DNA of 64,000 nt from Flavobacterium sp. HJ-32-4 (GCF_022532105.1 NZ_CP092832.1:3005001-3069000), one strand, 5' to 3'. Counted from the stretch's first letter, positions 30,560 through 39,599 are shown. Notes: generated from the sequence alone by a model not told the origin. A program made the numbers and translations.

Positions 30560-30585
30560 CATTCCCCGGATGGCTCCGGGGAATG
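30560..30585 (+). terminator. Strong GC-rich hairpin between the Sus genes and GH27
   Basis: CATTCCCCGGA, loop TGGC, TCCGGGGAATG, then TTT. An 11-bp perfect stem with a weak T-tract, 33 bases after the glycan-binding protein. Terminator or a partial one that lowers expression of the two enzymes downstream. Confidence 0.75.
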
Positions 30586-30601
30586 TTTCATTAGATACCC
30601 T

Positions 30602-31810
30602 ATGAAAAAAATCCTTTTAGCTACTACCCTGCTTGGCCTGACCGCCTACGCACAAACCGTCACCAAATTTGAAGGCCTGGCCCAGACGCCGCCCATGGGC
30701 TGGAATTCCTGGAACACCTTCGAAACACATATCAGCGAATCACTGGTCAAAGAAATGGCCGACCAACTCGTGGCTTCCGGCATGCGCGACGCCGGTTATA
30801 CCTACATCGTGCTCGACGACGGCTGGATGGCACGGGAACGCGACGCCGACGGCAACCTCGTACCCGACCCGGAAAAATTCCCGTCGGGAATGAAGTCGTT
30901 GATCGACTACGTACACGCCAAAGGCCTGAAATTCGGACTCTACAACTGCGCGGGTACCAAAACCTGTGCGGGCTATCCGGGCACACGCGGATACGAATAC
31001 CAGGACGCCCGATTCTACGCCAAACTCGGCATCGATTACCTCAAGTACGATTGGTGTAATACCAAAGGCATCTCGGCCCGTGAAGCCTATGCTACCATGA
31101 GCGACGCCCTGAAAACAGCCGGGCGTCCCATCGTATTCAGCCTGTGTGAATGGGGCGACAACCAACCATGGGAATGGGCCACGCCTATCGGCAACCTTTG
31201 GCGGATATCGGGTGATATCTATCCCTGCTTCGACTGCGAGTTCAAACACCCCGAAAACTGGTCGTCATGGGGCGTGATGCGGATTGTGGAAATGCGAAAA
31301 GACATCCGTAAATACGCGGGGCCCGACCACTGGAACGACTTCGACATGATGGAAGTCGGCAACGGGATGACACTAGCCGAAGACCGCAGCCACTTTACCC
31401 TGTGGTGCATGCTCGCCTCGCCGTTGATGGCCGGAAACGACCTTCGGGCCATGACCCCCGCCACACGCGACATCCTCACGAATACCGAACTCATCGCCGT
31501 CAACCAGGACCGGTTGGGTATACAGGGATTTCGGGCGGAAACCGATAACGGACTCGAAGTATGGGTAAAACCCCTATCGGATGGATGGGCGTTTACGTTC
31601 CTCAACCGTTCCGATACGCCCCGTACCCTGAACTATGATTGGACGAAACATACGATTATCGATCCAGACTTCGGCACTACCTTTGACGGTAAAACAGTAT
31701 ACACCATCCGCGACCTCTGGGCACACCGCGACAAAGGTACCACCCGGAAACCGCTCTCAATTACGCTGGCACCACATGATGTTACCACCCTTAAACTCTA
31801 CAAAAAATGA
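30602..31810 (+). CDS. GH27 alpha-galactosidase
   Basis: 402 residues, exported (signal ending YAQ). Clan-D TIM barrel: MGWNSWNTFETHISE, DDGWM, nucleophile Asp in YLKYDWCNT, acid/base Asp in WNDFDMMEVGNG; C-terminal beta domain. It removes alpha-1,6-galactosyl branches from galactomannan. Overlaps the next ATG by four bases. Confidence 0.95.
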   Translation: MKKILLATTLLGLTAYAQTVTKFEGLAQTPPMGWNSWNTFETHISESLVKEMADQLVASGMRDAGYTYIVLDDGWMARERDADGNLVPDPEKFPSGMKSLIDYVHAKGLKFGLYNCAGTKTCAGYPGTRGYEYQDARFYAKLGIDYLKYDWCNTKGISAREAYATMSDALKTAGRPIVFSLCEWGDNQPWEWATPIGNLWRISGDIYPCFDCEFKHPENWSSWGVMRIVEMRKDIRKYAGPDHWNDFDMMEVGNGMTLAEDRSHFTLWCMLASPLMAGNDLRAMTPATRDILTNTELIAVNQDRLGIQGFRAETDNGLEVWVKPLSDGWAFTFLNRSDTPRTLNYDWTKHTIIDPDFGTTFDGKTVYTIRDLWAHRDKGTTRKPLSITLAPHDVTTLKLYKK

Positions 31811-32763
31811 AGAACTGGATTTTTTTCCTCCTATTACCACTCGTTGGGTTGGCGCAAACATCCCCACCCTACGGCGCGTTACATGTTGAAGGCACGCAAC
31901 TCACGGGTGAAAACGGGCAACCCGCTGTCTTGCGCGGCACCAGCTTTGGTTGGCATTGCTTCTGGCCGCGTTTTTACGAATCGGCTACCGTATCGTGGCT
32001 GAAGAAAGACTTCGGGGCCACGGTGGTGCGTGCCGCCCTCGGTGTTGAACAGGGAAATGAAAAATCGTATTTGGCCAACCCTGAATTGGGCATGAAATGC
32101 ATCGAAAATGTGATCGATGGTGCCTTAAAATCGGGCATCTATGTAATCGTCGACTGGCACAGCCATAACATCAACCAAGCGGAAGCAGAAGCGTTCTTCG
32201 ACCTCATCTCGAAAAAATACGGGAAGCATCCCCATATCATCTACGAGGTGTTCAACGAGCCGGATGAGGAAACCTGGCCGGAGATAAAGAAGTATGCCGA
32301 AGCCGTGATCGCCGTGATCCGGAAGAACGATCCCGACAACATCATCCTGGTGGGTTCACCCCGTTGGGACCAGGAAGTACAGCTCCCCGCCGCTGACCCG
32401 ATCAAAGGCTATTCCAACCTGATGTATACCATGCACTTCTATGCCGCTACCCACGGAAAATGGCTGCGCGACCGAACGGATCAGGCCCTATCGGCCGGAC
32501 TCCCCATCTTCGTGTCAGAATGTGCCGGTATGGAAGCAACGGGCGACGGCCCCCTCGACACCACCGCATGGAACGACTATGTCGAATGGATGGAAAGCCG
32601 CAAAATCAGTTGGGTAATCTGGTCGGTGTCCGACAAAGACGAAACGTGTTCGATACTGCGTCCGTCAGCCTCCTCCACCGGAAAATGGCGGGAAATGGAC
32701 ATCAAGCCATGGGGCCTGTTGGCACGTGAGTCGATCAAAAAGTACAGCGGAAAACAACCGTAG
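31807..32763 (+). CDS. GH5 endo-glucanase/mannanase (GH5_2-like)
   Basis: 318 residues, exported. GH5 barrel with VRAALGVEQ, VIVDWHSHN, acid/base Glu in YEVFNEPDEETW, the HFYAATH histidines, and nucleophile Glu in IFVSECAGMEATG. The sequence resembles subfamily 2, often endo-1,4-beta-glucanases, so it may cut glucose runs in glucomannan. ATGA overlap with GH27. Last gene of the rightward part. Confidence 0.9.
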   Translation: MKNWIFFLLLPLVGLAQTSPPYGALHVEGTQLTGENGQPAVLRGTSFGWHCFWPRFYESATVSWLKKDFGATVVRAALGVEQGNEKSYLANPELGMKCIENVIDGALKSGIYVIVDWHSHNINQAEAEAFFDLISKKYGKHPHIIYEVFNEPDEETWPEIKKYAEAVIAVIRKNDPDNIILVGSPRWDQEVQLPAADPIKGYSNLMYTMHFYAATHGKWLRDRTDQALSAGLPIFVSECAGMEATGDGPLDTTAWNDYVEWMESRKISWVIWSVSDKDETCSILRPSASSTGKWREMDIKPWGLLARESIKKYSGKQP

Positions 32764-32820
32764 GTGAATGTCGGGTGTAAAAGGAATCCCGTATTTTAGC
32801 ATTGTCAAAAACTTCTGGCA

Positions 32821-33717
32821 GTGGCAAACATCAAATCGATCTATTCGATAAAAGACCTTGAAAACCTTTCGGGCGTAAAGGCCCACACCATACGAATCTG
32901 GGAACGGCGCTACCATTTGCTGGCCCCGATGCGCACCGAGAACAACATCCGGTATTACGATACCCACAACTTCCAGAAGCTCCTGAATGTCGTAGTCTTG
33001 CTTCGGTACGGTTTCAAAATATCCAAATTGTCGAAACTCACCGAAGCAGAACTACAGGCACGGGTCAACGAAATCCGTTCCCATAAATACGACCGCGACC
33101 ACGTGGCCCACCAGTTCAAGCTGGCCATGATGACCTTCGACCAGCAACTGTTCATGGAAACCTATGATTCGTTGGTGCCCGATCGGTCGTTCCGTGAGAT
33201 TTTCTTCGATTATTTCCTCCCCTTGTTCGATGACATCGGGGTGTTGTGGCAAACCAAGACCATCACGCCGGCCCATGAACATTTCATCAGCTACCTGGTG
33301 CGATTGAAGATACTGGCCAATACGAACGCGTCTATGGCAAACCCTGCTTCGCCTTCCGGACAGGTCTATGCCCTCTTCCTGCCCCATGGGGAAATACACG
33401 AACTGGGACTGCTGTATCTGAACTACGAACTGCTGTCCCGCGGGCATCATACCATCTACCTCGGCGAAAACCTGCCGGTTGATACGCTCGAAGGATTCAA
33501 GACCTTGTTTGACCAGGTTACCTACATCAGCTATACTACCGTAGCCCCGTCACCCGATGCCCTTGACGACTACATCCACGAAATGGCCACCAGTGTGCTG
33601 ACCTCGAAGGACGCGTTTTGGCTTGTGGGTGGCCGGTTGTCTGACAAAACACCTCCTTCACCACACATCCGGTTTTTTGGGTCGCTGCGCGAGATTGTTG
33701 AGGCCCTGCCTGATTAA
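32821..33717 (+). CDS. MerR/CarH-type B12-binding photoreceptor regulator
   Basis: 298 residues, GTG start. Domains: MerR HTH (residues ~5-75, SIKDLENLSGVKAHTIRIWERRY), a four-helix bundle (~80-175) and a cobalamin-binding Rossmann domain (~180-298). The CarH light-sensing motif W-x9-EH is present (W in GVLW, then HEH two turns later), and the B12 lower-ligand motif E-x-H-x-x-G appears as EIHELG. In CarH, AdoCbl binding represses genes in the dark and light releases DNA. No carotenoid genes lie here, but a photolyase, a fasciclin and a CpcT-like gene are close. Confidence 0.9.
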   Translation: MANIKSIYSIKDLENLSGVKAHTIRIWERRYHLLAPMRTENNIRYYDTHNFQKLLNVVVLLRYGFKISKLSKLTEAELQARVNEIRSHKYDRDHVAHQFKLAMMTFDQQLFMETYDSLVPDRSFREIFFDYFLPLFDDIGVLWQTKTITPAHEHFISYLVRLKILANTNASMANPASPSGQVYALFLPHGEIHELGLLYLNYELLSRGHHTIYLGENLPVDTLEGFKTLFDQVTYISYTTVAPSPDALDDYIHEMATSVLTSKDAFWLVGGRLSDKTPPSPHIRFFGSLREIVEALPD

Positions 33718-33728
33718 TTGAAAATAAA

Positions 33729-33753
33729 AAAGGGAGACTCTCGTCTCCCCTTT
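33729..33753. terminator. Bidirectional terminator between MerR and fasciclin genes
   Basis: AAGGGAGAC, loop, GTCTCCCCTT with A-run before and T/C-rich stretch after, between two convergent genes. Confidence 0.75.
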
Positions 33754-33781
33754 CCTTGGCATAACCAAACCAAAACACATA

Positions 33782-34753
33782 TTAAAGACTAGGCAATAGT
33801 ACTTTATCCACTACATGTATCACACCATTTGAAGCCTGAACATCGGTCGCAGTAATGTTGCTGACACGATTACTGGCATCGGTAATTTTGGCACCACCCG
33901 TCAGGCCGATGGTGAAAGACTGACCTTGATAGGTTGTAACTGACATGTTATTTGTCAAAGAGGTAGACAGCACATTTGCACCCGCTACTACGTGGTATTT
34001 CAAGGTGTTCTCGAGGGTAGACTGAGAGATGTTAGCCAATCCGGCCACGTTCAACTCACCCAACAGATTGGTGAAGGCCGTGTTGGTAGGGGCAAAAACG
34101 GTAAACGGACTGTTAGCAGTTCCCGACAGGATGCCGGCAAAGTCAGGCTGGTCGTTGCGGGTCAGCGCCTGAACCAGTACCGAAAAGTTCGGGTTGGCAA
34201 TCGCATGGTTCACGATGGTAGGCAGATCCAATACGTTGTCAACAATATGGATTACGCCGTTTTTAGCATCGATGTCCTCTGTAACAACAGTACCACCACC
34301 GTTAGAGGCACCACCGTTCAACACCACACCATTAGCAGTGTTTACGAACATGCTCAGTGTATTGGTTGTTGAAGCACCGCCTTTCGCAAGGGTTTTTACG
34401 TAGCCTGTAGTCAACTGGCCGGAAGTTACCTCGCCAGCGATCACGTGGTTGAGGAGGATTTCTTTCAGCGCTGCCTCTGGCACTGCCTCCAGTGAAGCAA
34501 ACCCTTTGGCCTGAAGAAAGGCATTGAACTTGTCGTTGGTGGGTGCGAACACCGTGTATTTTGTTGTTCCGTCGAGTGTAGCGTCAAGTCCGGTGCGTTG
34601 TAGCGCGCTTACCAGTACACTCAGGTTGGCATTGCCTGCCGCAATTTCTGTGATGGTTTTGTTGGAGGTGCTGTTGTTGTCGTCGTCACTACTGCACGAT
34701 CCCAGGGTTACAAGGCAAACTAGTAAAGCAATTTTTTTCAAGTGTGTTTTCAT
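33782..34753 (-). CDS. Fasciclin (FAS1) double-domain lipoprotein
   Basis: 323 residues from ATG 34753 (MKTHLKK leader), as the upstream extension has no signal character. Lipobox GSCS followed by a Ser/Asp/Asn tether (SSDDDNNSTS) suggests surface export. Two FAS1 domains (~45-180 and ~185-320) each show the H1/H2 boxes: TVFAPTNDKFNAF with NGVIHIVDNVL, and TVFAPTNTAFTNL with NGVIHVVDKVL. FAS1 proteins mediate adhesion. In several bacteria fasciclin genes belong to light/LitR-type regulons. The 254 bases upstream hold an inverted repeat. Confidence 0.93.
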   Translation of the reverse strand: MKTHLKKIALLVCLVTLGSCSSDDDNNSTSNKTITEIAAGNANLSVLVSALQRTGLDATLDGTTKYTVFAPTNDKFNAFLQAKGFASLEAVPEAALKEILLNHVIAGEVTSGQLTTGYVKTLAKGGASTTNTLSMFVNTANGVVLNGGASNGGGTVVTEDIDAKNGVIHIVDNVLDLPTIVNHAIANPNFSVLVQALTRNDQPDFAGILSGTANSPFTVFAPTNTAFTNLLGELNVAGLANISQSTLENTLKYHVVAGANVLSTSLTNNMSVTTYQGQSFTIGLTGGAKITDASNRVSNITATDVQASNGVIHVVDKVLLPSL

Positions 34754-34912
34754 AGCTATTGGTTTTTTTTGTTGCTGTAAAAGTACCAACGAAATCGATT
34801 TGTTTAACGCTTTTACAAAAAGATTAAACAAAGTTCAACCAATATTTTTTGGGCTACAAACCCCATACACACCGCAATTAACTGTAAAAGTGATACTTAC
34901 ACAAATAAAAAT

Positions 34913-34937
34913 GTTCAACCTAATTTGAACTTAGGTT
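34913..34937. promoter_or_regulatory. Overlapping palindromes upstream of the fasciclin gene
   Basis: GTTCAA-N6-TTGAAC (34913-34930) overlaps AACCTAA-N7-TTAGGTT (34917-34937), both perfect. A further GTTCAACC copy lies at 34833-34840. Candidate operator, regulator unknown. Confidence 0.4.
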
Positions 34938-35007
34938 GGACAAAATTGTGTTAAGGACAGATCGCTGGATCGGACGCGTGCCCGTGCGCAACTAGGCGAG
35001 ACCTTTT

Positions 35008-35616
35008 TTACTGTTTAAGGAAGATGTATCCGCCTTTCTCTGCGCCCCACACCTGTTTGCCTTCGATGTCGAAGCCCTGGTCCCACGAGACGATCTTACC
35101 CGGCGATACGGTAACGGTGGATTTGGCGAAGCTGGCGCCGCGGAGTTCACTCGGACAAGTTTTGTCGCCGGTCTTTCCGGAATAGGTTCCTTTATCTGTT
35201 TTGTCTAATACCACCTCACAGCCCGCTTTCAACTCGATACCGTCCAATGGCAGGGCGTCAAGGGCTTCCGGCGTTTTCCAGCTACCGATCCATTTTTTCT
35301 CGTCTTTCAGCGTATACACCTCGCTCACATACTGCCCATTCCGCATCGAAAGGCGGTAAATGCGCACACGATACGGCTTGTCCTGCCGATTGGCCAACGC
35401 CTGCTCTACATATAAATAGTGACCGCGGTCTTTCCAGATCGGCACCATACGGAGGGAAATGTTGTAGTAATTGGCACTGTCGGCCTTCGCCTGTAGTTCA
35501 GACGAATAGGTGCCCGCCATCGCCCGCTGCAAGTCATCTAGCAGTTTGGTTTCTTTCTGGGCAAAAGAGGAAAACGATAACAGGAACAGACAAATAAGGG
35601 TGGCAAGGCGTTTCAT
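35008..35616 (-). CDS. CpcT/CpeT-family secreted protein
   Basis: 202 residues from ATG 35616; signal peptide ending SSFAQ. Resembles the CpcT/CpeT lyase family: LLDDLQRAMAGTYSSELQAK at the start, YNISLRMVPIW, YLYVEQALANRQDKPYRVRIYRL, CEVVLDKTDKGTYSGKTGDKTCPS. In cyanobacteria these attach phycobilins to phycobiliproteins; in non-phototrophs the role is unknown and export suggests a different ligand. Divergent from the photolyase, same direction as fasciclin. Confidence 0.85.
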   Translation of the reverse strand: MKRLATLICLFLLSFSSFAQKETKLLDDLQRAMAGTYSSELQAKADSANYYNISLRMVPIWKDRGHYLYVEQALANRQDKPYRVRIYRLSMRNGQYVSEVYTLKDEKKWIGSWKTPEALDALPLDGIELKAGCEVVLDKTDKGTYSGKTGDKTCPSELRGASFAKSTVTVSPGKIVSWDQGFDIEGKQVWGAEKGGYIFLKQ

Positions 35617-35629
35617 GAATGTTTTTTTG

Positions 35630-35637
35630 CAAAGGTA
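35630..35637 (-). promoter_or_regulatory. -7 promoter box of the CpcT-like gene
   Basis: Minus-strand TACCTTTG fits TAnnTTTG and ends 13 bases before the ATG. Confidence 0.5.
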
Positions 35638-35781
35638 GGAAGTTCCCCGATTCACCGGCACGCGGATTTAGCGTTTGCTGAACCCCTCAAAACCATAATT
35701 TCTGCGATATTGGCATCGCATCGGGTTTGCGGCAATAACGTCGATACGTAACCCTATCATAAGAACCTGATGCGCTGCTAT

Positions 35782-37242
35782 ATGACCGATTGCGCACTTA
35801 TCCTACCCCCTCAATTATTTCGGCAACTTCCGTTTGCACCGATGCCGGTTTACCTCGTGGAAGAAGCCCTGTTCTTTCGCCAGTTCCGCTTCCATAAACA
35901 AAAAATTGCCTTCCACCGCGCCAGCATGAAAGCCTATGCCGATTACCTGGAGGCCAAAGGCTACGAGGTGCACTACATCGCTTCGACGGACGCAGAATCG
36001 GATATTCGCCTGTTATTGCAGCGGATTTGTGGGGATGTTGGAATGACGCTCCACTGCTACGACCCCGTCGACGACTGGATACAACGGCGGATTGAAAAGA
36101 ACGCATCGTCGGTGGTATGGTACCGAAATCCGTCCTTCCTGCTTGACAAAGCCGACCTTCACGAGTACTTTGGTCGCGACCTGAAATCCTTCCACATGGC
36201 GGATTTCTATGCCCTGCAACGAAAAAAGTTCCGGATCTTGATGGACGGCAGCAAACCCATAGGCGGCAAATGGAGCTTTGATGCCGACAATCGGAAGCGC
36301 TATCCGGCGAAAGCCACCCCCCCACCGGTGCGGTATCCGGATGCCGATGCCTATTACCGGGAAGCCGTCGCCTACACGCTCAATCATTTCAGTGAAAACC
36401 CGGGCGCCCTGCCCGATACCCCGCTTTATCCCACGAATTTCAAAGACGCCGACCGCTGGCTCGACGATTTTCTCGAAAACCGCTTCCACGGGTTTGGTCC
36501 GTATGAAGACAGTATCGTCGCCAATGAGTCCATCCTGCACCATAGCGTATTGTCGCCTTTGCTCAACGCCGGATTGCTTGAACCCGGTCACGTACTGGAA
36601 CGCATCCTTGCTTTCGCGGAACAGCACGACGTTCCATTAAACTCAACCGAAGGACTCGTTCGTCAACTCCTCGGCTGGCGCGAATTTGTGCGCGGGGTAT
36701 ACGAATACCGCGGACGCCAACAACGCACCTCGAACCGTCTCGGCCACACACGGGCGCTGCCCGCCTCCTTCTACGACGGCACCACGGGCATCCCACCTAT
36801 CGACCAAACCATCCGGAAGCTGCTCAAAACCGGCTACGTGCACCACATCGAGCGGCTGATGGTGTTGTCGAGCTTCATGAACCTCTGTGGATTCCACCCC
36901 ACCGCCGTCTACCAATGGTTTATGGAACTGTTCATCGATGCCTACGACTGGGTGATGGTGCCGAACGTCTATGGCATGGCGCTGTTTGCCGATGGTGGGA
37001 TGATGAGCACAAAACCCTACGTAAGCGGCAGCAACTACATCCGGAAAATGAGCGACTACAAAACGGGTGACTGGGAAACTACCTGGGACGCACTGTTCTG
37101 GACTTTCATGGACCGCCACCGTCCGGTCTTTGGGAAAAACCCACGGTTAAGTGTGTTGATGTCGCATTGGGATAATATGGACCCCGAACGGAAGGCGATG
37201 TTAGTGGAGCAAGCGGAGGTTTTTTTGAGTAGGCAGGTTTAG
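35782..37242 (+). CDS. Cryptochrome/photolyase of the PhrB (6-4) family
   Basis: 486 residues; a second in-frame ATG lies at 35770. N-terminal Rossmann antenna domain (~1-130) and helical FAD domain (~200-486) with RQLLGWREFVRG, ERLMVLSSFMN, DAYDWVMVPNVYGMALFADGG and KPYVSGSNYIRKMSDY. PhrB relatives repair (6-4) photoproducts using FAD, a lumazine antenna and a 4Fe-4S cluster. Here the cluster region reads MSDYKTGDWETTWDALFW (from about residue 423) without cysteines, and the protein has only four cysteines overall, one in the C-terminal half. So no classical cluster. Confidence 0.92.
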   Translation: MTDCALILPPQLFRQLPFAPMPVYLVEEALFFRQFRFHKQKIAFHRASMKAYADYLEAKGYEVHYIASTDAESDIRLLLQRICGDVGMTLHCYDPVDDWIQRRIEKNASSVVWYRNPSFLLDKADLHEYFGRDLKSFHMADFYALQRKKFRILMDGSKPIGGKWSFDADNRKRYPAKATPPPVRYPDADAYYREAVAYTLNHFSENPGALPDTPLYPTNFKDADRWLDDFLENRFHGFGPYEDSIVANESILHHSVLSPLLNAGLLEPGHVLERILAFAEQHDVPLNSTEGLVRQLLGWREFVRGVYEYRGRQQRTSNRLGHTRALPASFYDGTTGIPPIDQTIRKLLKTGYVHHIERLMVLSSFMNLCGFHPTAVYQWFMELFIDAYDWVMVPNVYGMALFADGGMMSTKPYVSGSNYIRKMSDYKTGDWETTWDALFWTFMDRHRPVFGKNPRLSVLMSHWDNMDPERKAMLVEQAEVFLSRQV

Positions 37243-37408
37243 TCGCAGTCGCAGTTTCAGTAGCCGTCACAGTCGCGGTCGCGGTTAACAATCAGTGAGA
37301 GGCGACACACTACGATCACAGGTATCCACTTTTTCCCGAAATTAGCATCCGATATACCCCTTTACGCCTACCGCGAGGAAGGAAGATATCCGATAAGACG
37401 GCCTCCCC

Positions 37409-38833
37409 ATGTACGAACCCTTTCAATCCGATTACCACCGCCTCGGCGACCTGCTCGAAGCCGTGAAAAAACAGAGTCTGCAGTACCTGAGTGCATTACC
37501 CGACCGCCCTACCCGGGCCGGGGCACCGCCGCCAACTGAACCCGCTGCTTTACCCCTTGACGGACTTGGGGGCGAAGCGGCACTGCAACGGTTCAATGCG
37601 CGATGGGAGTCGCAGATGGTAGCCTCTTCCGGTCCGCGCTATTGGGGCTTTGTCACAGGCGGATCCACACCGGCTGCGCTTGCCGGCGACATGCTGACCT
37701 CCGTATACGACCAAAATACCCAAAGTGTCAACGGCCACGGCGACGTATCGGCCGCACTGGAACGGGAAACCATCGACCTGCTGCGCGACCTGTGGGGACT
37801 CCCCGCCCACTTTTTCGGAGGCTTCGTAACGGGTGCCACGATGTCGAACTTCACCTCACTGGCCGTCGCCCGTCAGTGGTGGGGCTGCCAAAAAGGGATT
37901 GACATCGCCAAAGACGGCATGACCGACGGTATACGCATTTTTTCCGCATCGGCGCATTCCTCCGTCATCAAATCGCTGTCAATGCTTGGCATCGGAAGCC
38001 GCAACCTCATCAAAGTCGCTACCCTGCCCGACAACCGCGAAGCGATGGACCTGCACGATCTAGACATCCAGCTCGCCCGACTCGCGCCCAACGAACCCTT
38101 TATTATCATCGCCAGTGCCGGTACCGTCAATAGTGTCGACTACGATGATTTCACGGGTATCGCCGCCCTTCGCAAACGCTACCCCAACGGTTGGCTGCAC
38201 ATCGACGCCGCCTTTGGGGCCTTTGCCGCCTGTTCACCCGCGCACCGGCACTACCTGGCGGGTTGGGAAACCGCCGACAGCATCACCGTCGATTGCCACA
38301 AATGGCTGAACGTGCCCTACGATAGCGCCGTCTTCCTGATCGACGACAAACACCGGATGCACCAAGTCGAAACCTTCCAGAACTCGAACGCTCCCTACCT
38401 CGGCGACCCGATGGAGACCTTCAACTACCTCAATTTCCTGCCCGAGAACTCGCGCCGCCTCCGTGCCCTACCTGCCTGGTTCTCCTTACAGGCCTACGGA
38501 AAAAGCGGTTACGAAGCGCTGGTAACCCGTTCGATCGCAAACGCCCAACAACTCGCGGCGCTGGTTGAGCAGAGTCCGTATTTTGAACTCCTGGCACCGG
38601 TGTGGCTCAACAACCTCGTCTTTACCCTACAACCCCAGAACGGCTGGACGGCCGACCGTTTTCTGCACGCCCTTACCCAAACCGGACGCGTCTTTATGAC
38701 GCCCACCATCTGGAACGGCACCAAAGCCCTCCGGGCCTCGTTTGTCAATTGGATGACCCGACCGGAAGACGTAGAAGAAGCCTTTACCCTGATGGAACGA
38801 CTGGCGGCGCATCCGATGCCGGAAGATGTATAA
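37409..38833 (+). CDS. PLP-dependent group II amino acid decarboxylase
   Basis: 474 residues, cytoplasmic. Aromatic/glutamate-type decarboxylase fold: SVNGHGDVSAALERETIDLL, GATMSNFTSL, IIASAGTVNSVDYDD, HIDAAFGAF and the PLP lysine in TVDCHKWLNVPYDSAVF (near residue 302). Substrate could be an aromatic amino acid, diaminobutyrate or another; not decidable. Between photolyase and a small exported protein. Confidence 0.9.
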   Translation: MYEPFQSDYHRLGDLLEAVKKQSLQYLSALPDRPTRAGAPPPTEPAALPLDGLGGEAALQRFNARWESQMVASSGPRYWGFVTGGSTPAALAGDMLTSVYDQNTQSVNGHGDVSAALERETIDLLRDLWGLPAHFFGGFVTGATMSNFTSLAVARQWWGCQKGIDIAKDGMTDGIRIFSASAHSSVIKSLSMLGIGSRNLIKVATLPDNREAMDLHDLDIQLARLAPNEPFIIIASAGTVNSVDYDDFTGIAALRKRYPNGWLHIDAAFGAFAACSPAHRHYLAGWETADSITVDCHKWLNVPYDSAVFLIDDKHRMHQVETFQNSNAPYLGDPMETFNYLNFLPENSRRLRALPAWFSLQAYGKSGYEALVTRSIANAQQLAALVEQSPYFELLAPVWLNNLVFTLQPQNGWTADRFLHALTQTGRVFMTPTIWNGTKALRASFVNWMTRPEDVEEAFTLMERLAAHPMPEDV

Positions 38834-38856
38834 CACCCACTTTAGACACCGTCCCG

Positions 38857-39354
38857 ATGAAACTGCTTACCCTCTTTCTCACGATTTTTTCGCTTACCGC
38901 CGCCCAAGCCCAAACGCGGTTTCCCGACCGCTGCATCGGCGTCTGGAAAGGCACCATGACCATCCAGAACCAGGCGGGGAAGACCGTTGACAGTGTGCCG
39001 GTGGTGTTCACTGTCGCGAAACTGACAGCCGATACGTGGACGTGGAAAATGGAGTACAAATCGGAGAAATACCCCATCGTCAAAGATTACAAACTCGTAG
39101 CCGACCCGAAACAGGAGAACGTCTACCGCACCGACGAGAGCGACGGCATTGCCATCCGCGAACAGGTGTTCGGATCGCGGCTGATGTCGTTTTTCGAAAC
39201 CGACAACATCCTGCTCACCGCCACCTACGAACTTCGCGACACCATGCTCTACTTTGAAGTGGTAGCCGCCAACAAAGGCGCTGTTGAAACGCATAACGGC
39301 GTGGGCAGCTATGCTATTACGAATGTGCAGCGTGTGGAGTTACGGAGAGAATAG
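38857..39354 (+). CDS. Small secreted protein of unknown function
   Basis: 165 residues from ATG 38857, with a signal peptide (LTAAQAQ). The rest is a beta-rich, lipocalin-like sequence (WKGTMTIQNQAG, WTWKMEYKSEKYPIVKDYKLV, NVYRTDESDGIAI, LTATYELRDTMLYFEVVA). Looks like a ligand-binding barrel. Twenty-three bases after the decarboxylase stop, so perhaps co-transcribed. Confidence 0.78.
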   Translation: MKLLTLFLTIFSLTAAQAQTRFPDRCIGVWKGTMTIQNQAGKTVDSVPVVFTVAKLTADTWTWKMEYKSEKYPIVKDYKLVADPKQENVYRTDESDGIAIREQVFGSRLMSFFETDNILLTATYELRDTMLYFEVVAANKGAVETHNGVGSYAITNVQRVELRRE

Positions 39355-39510
39355 TGCCTGAGGGCCTGAGCTCCTGAGTCCCTGAGTCCCTGAGCGACCA
39401 GCGACCAACCACCGACTACTTCTGTAAGTCCCTGAGCGCCTTAGTACCTGAGTTCCTTAGCGTCCAGCGACCAACTACCAACTACCAACTACTAACTACC
39501 AAAATCATCC
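39355..39510. repeat. Short tandem arrays (8- and 7-base units)
   Basis: CCTGAGTC units (8 bases) at about 39370-39395, then less regular CCTGAG/GCGACCA units, then ACCAACT units (7 bases) at about 39475-39500. Fills most of a 245-base gene-free gap. Confidence 0.8.
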
Positions 39511-39599
39511 ATCACCTGGCCCAAATCGTCCATTTCCTATGCTAAGCTGCTGCCCCAACTTTGTGCTGTCAATAATGACATAACCTTAAACCATACAAA

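Noticed and set aside
32764..32820. Cobalamin riboswitch before the MerR gene
   Set aside because: The gap is 57 bases, too short, and no B12-box was seen.
37243..37290. AGTCGC-rich microsatellite after the photolyase
   Set aside because: Too short and irregular to call beyond noting it.
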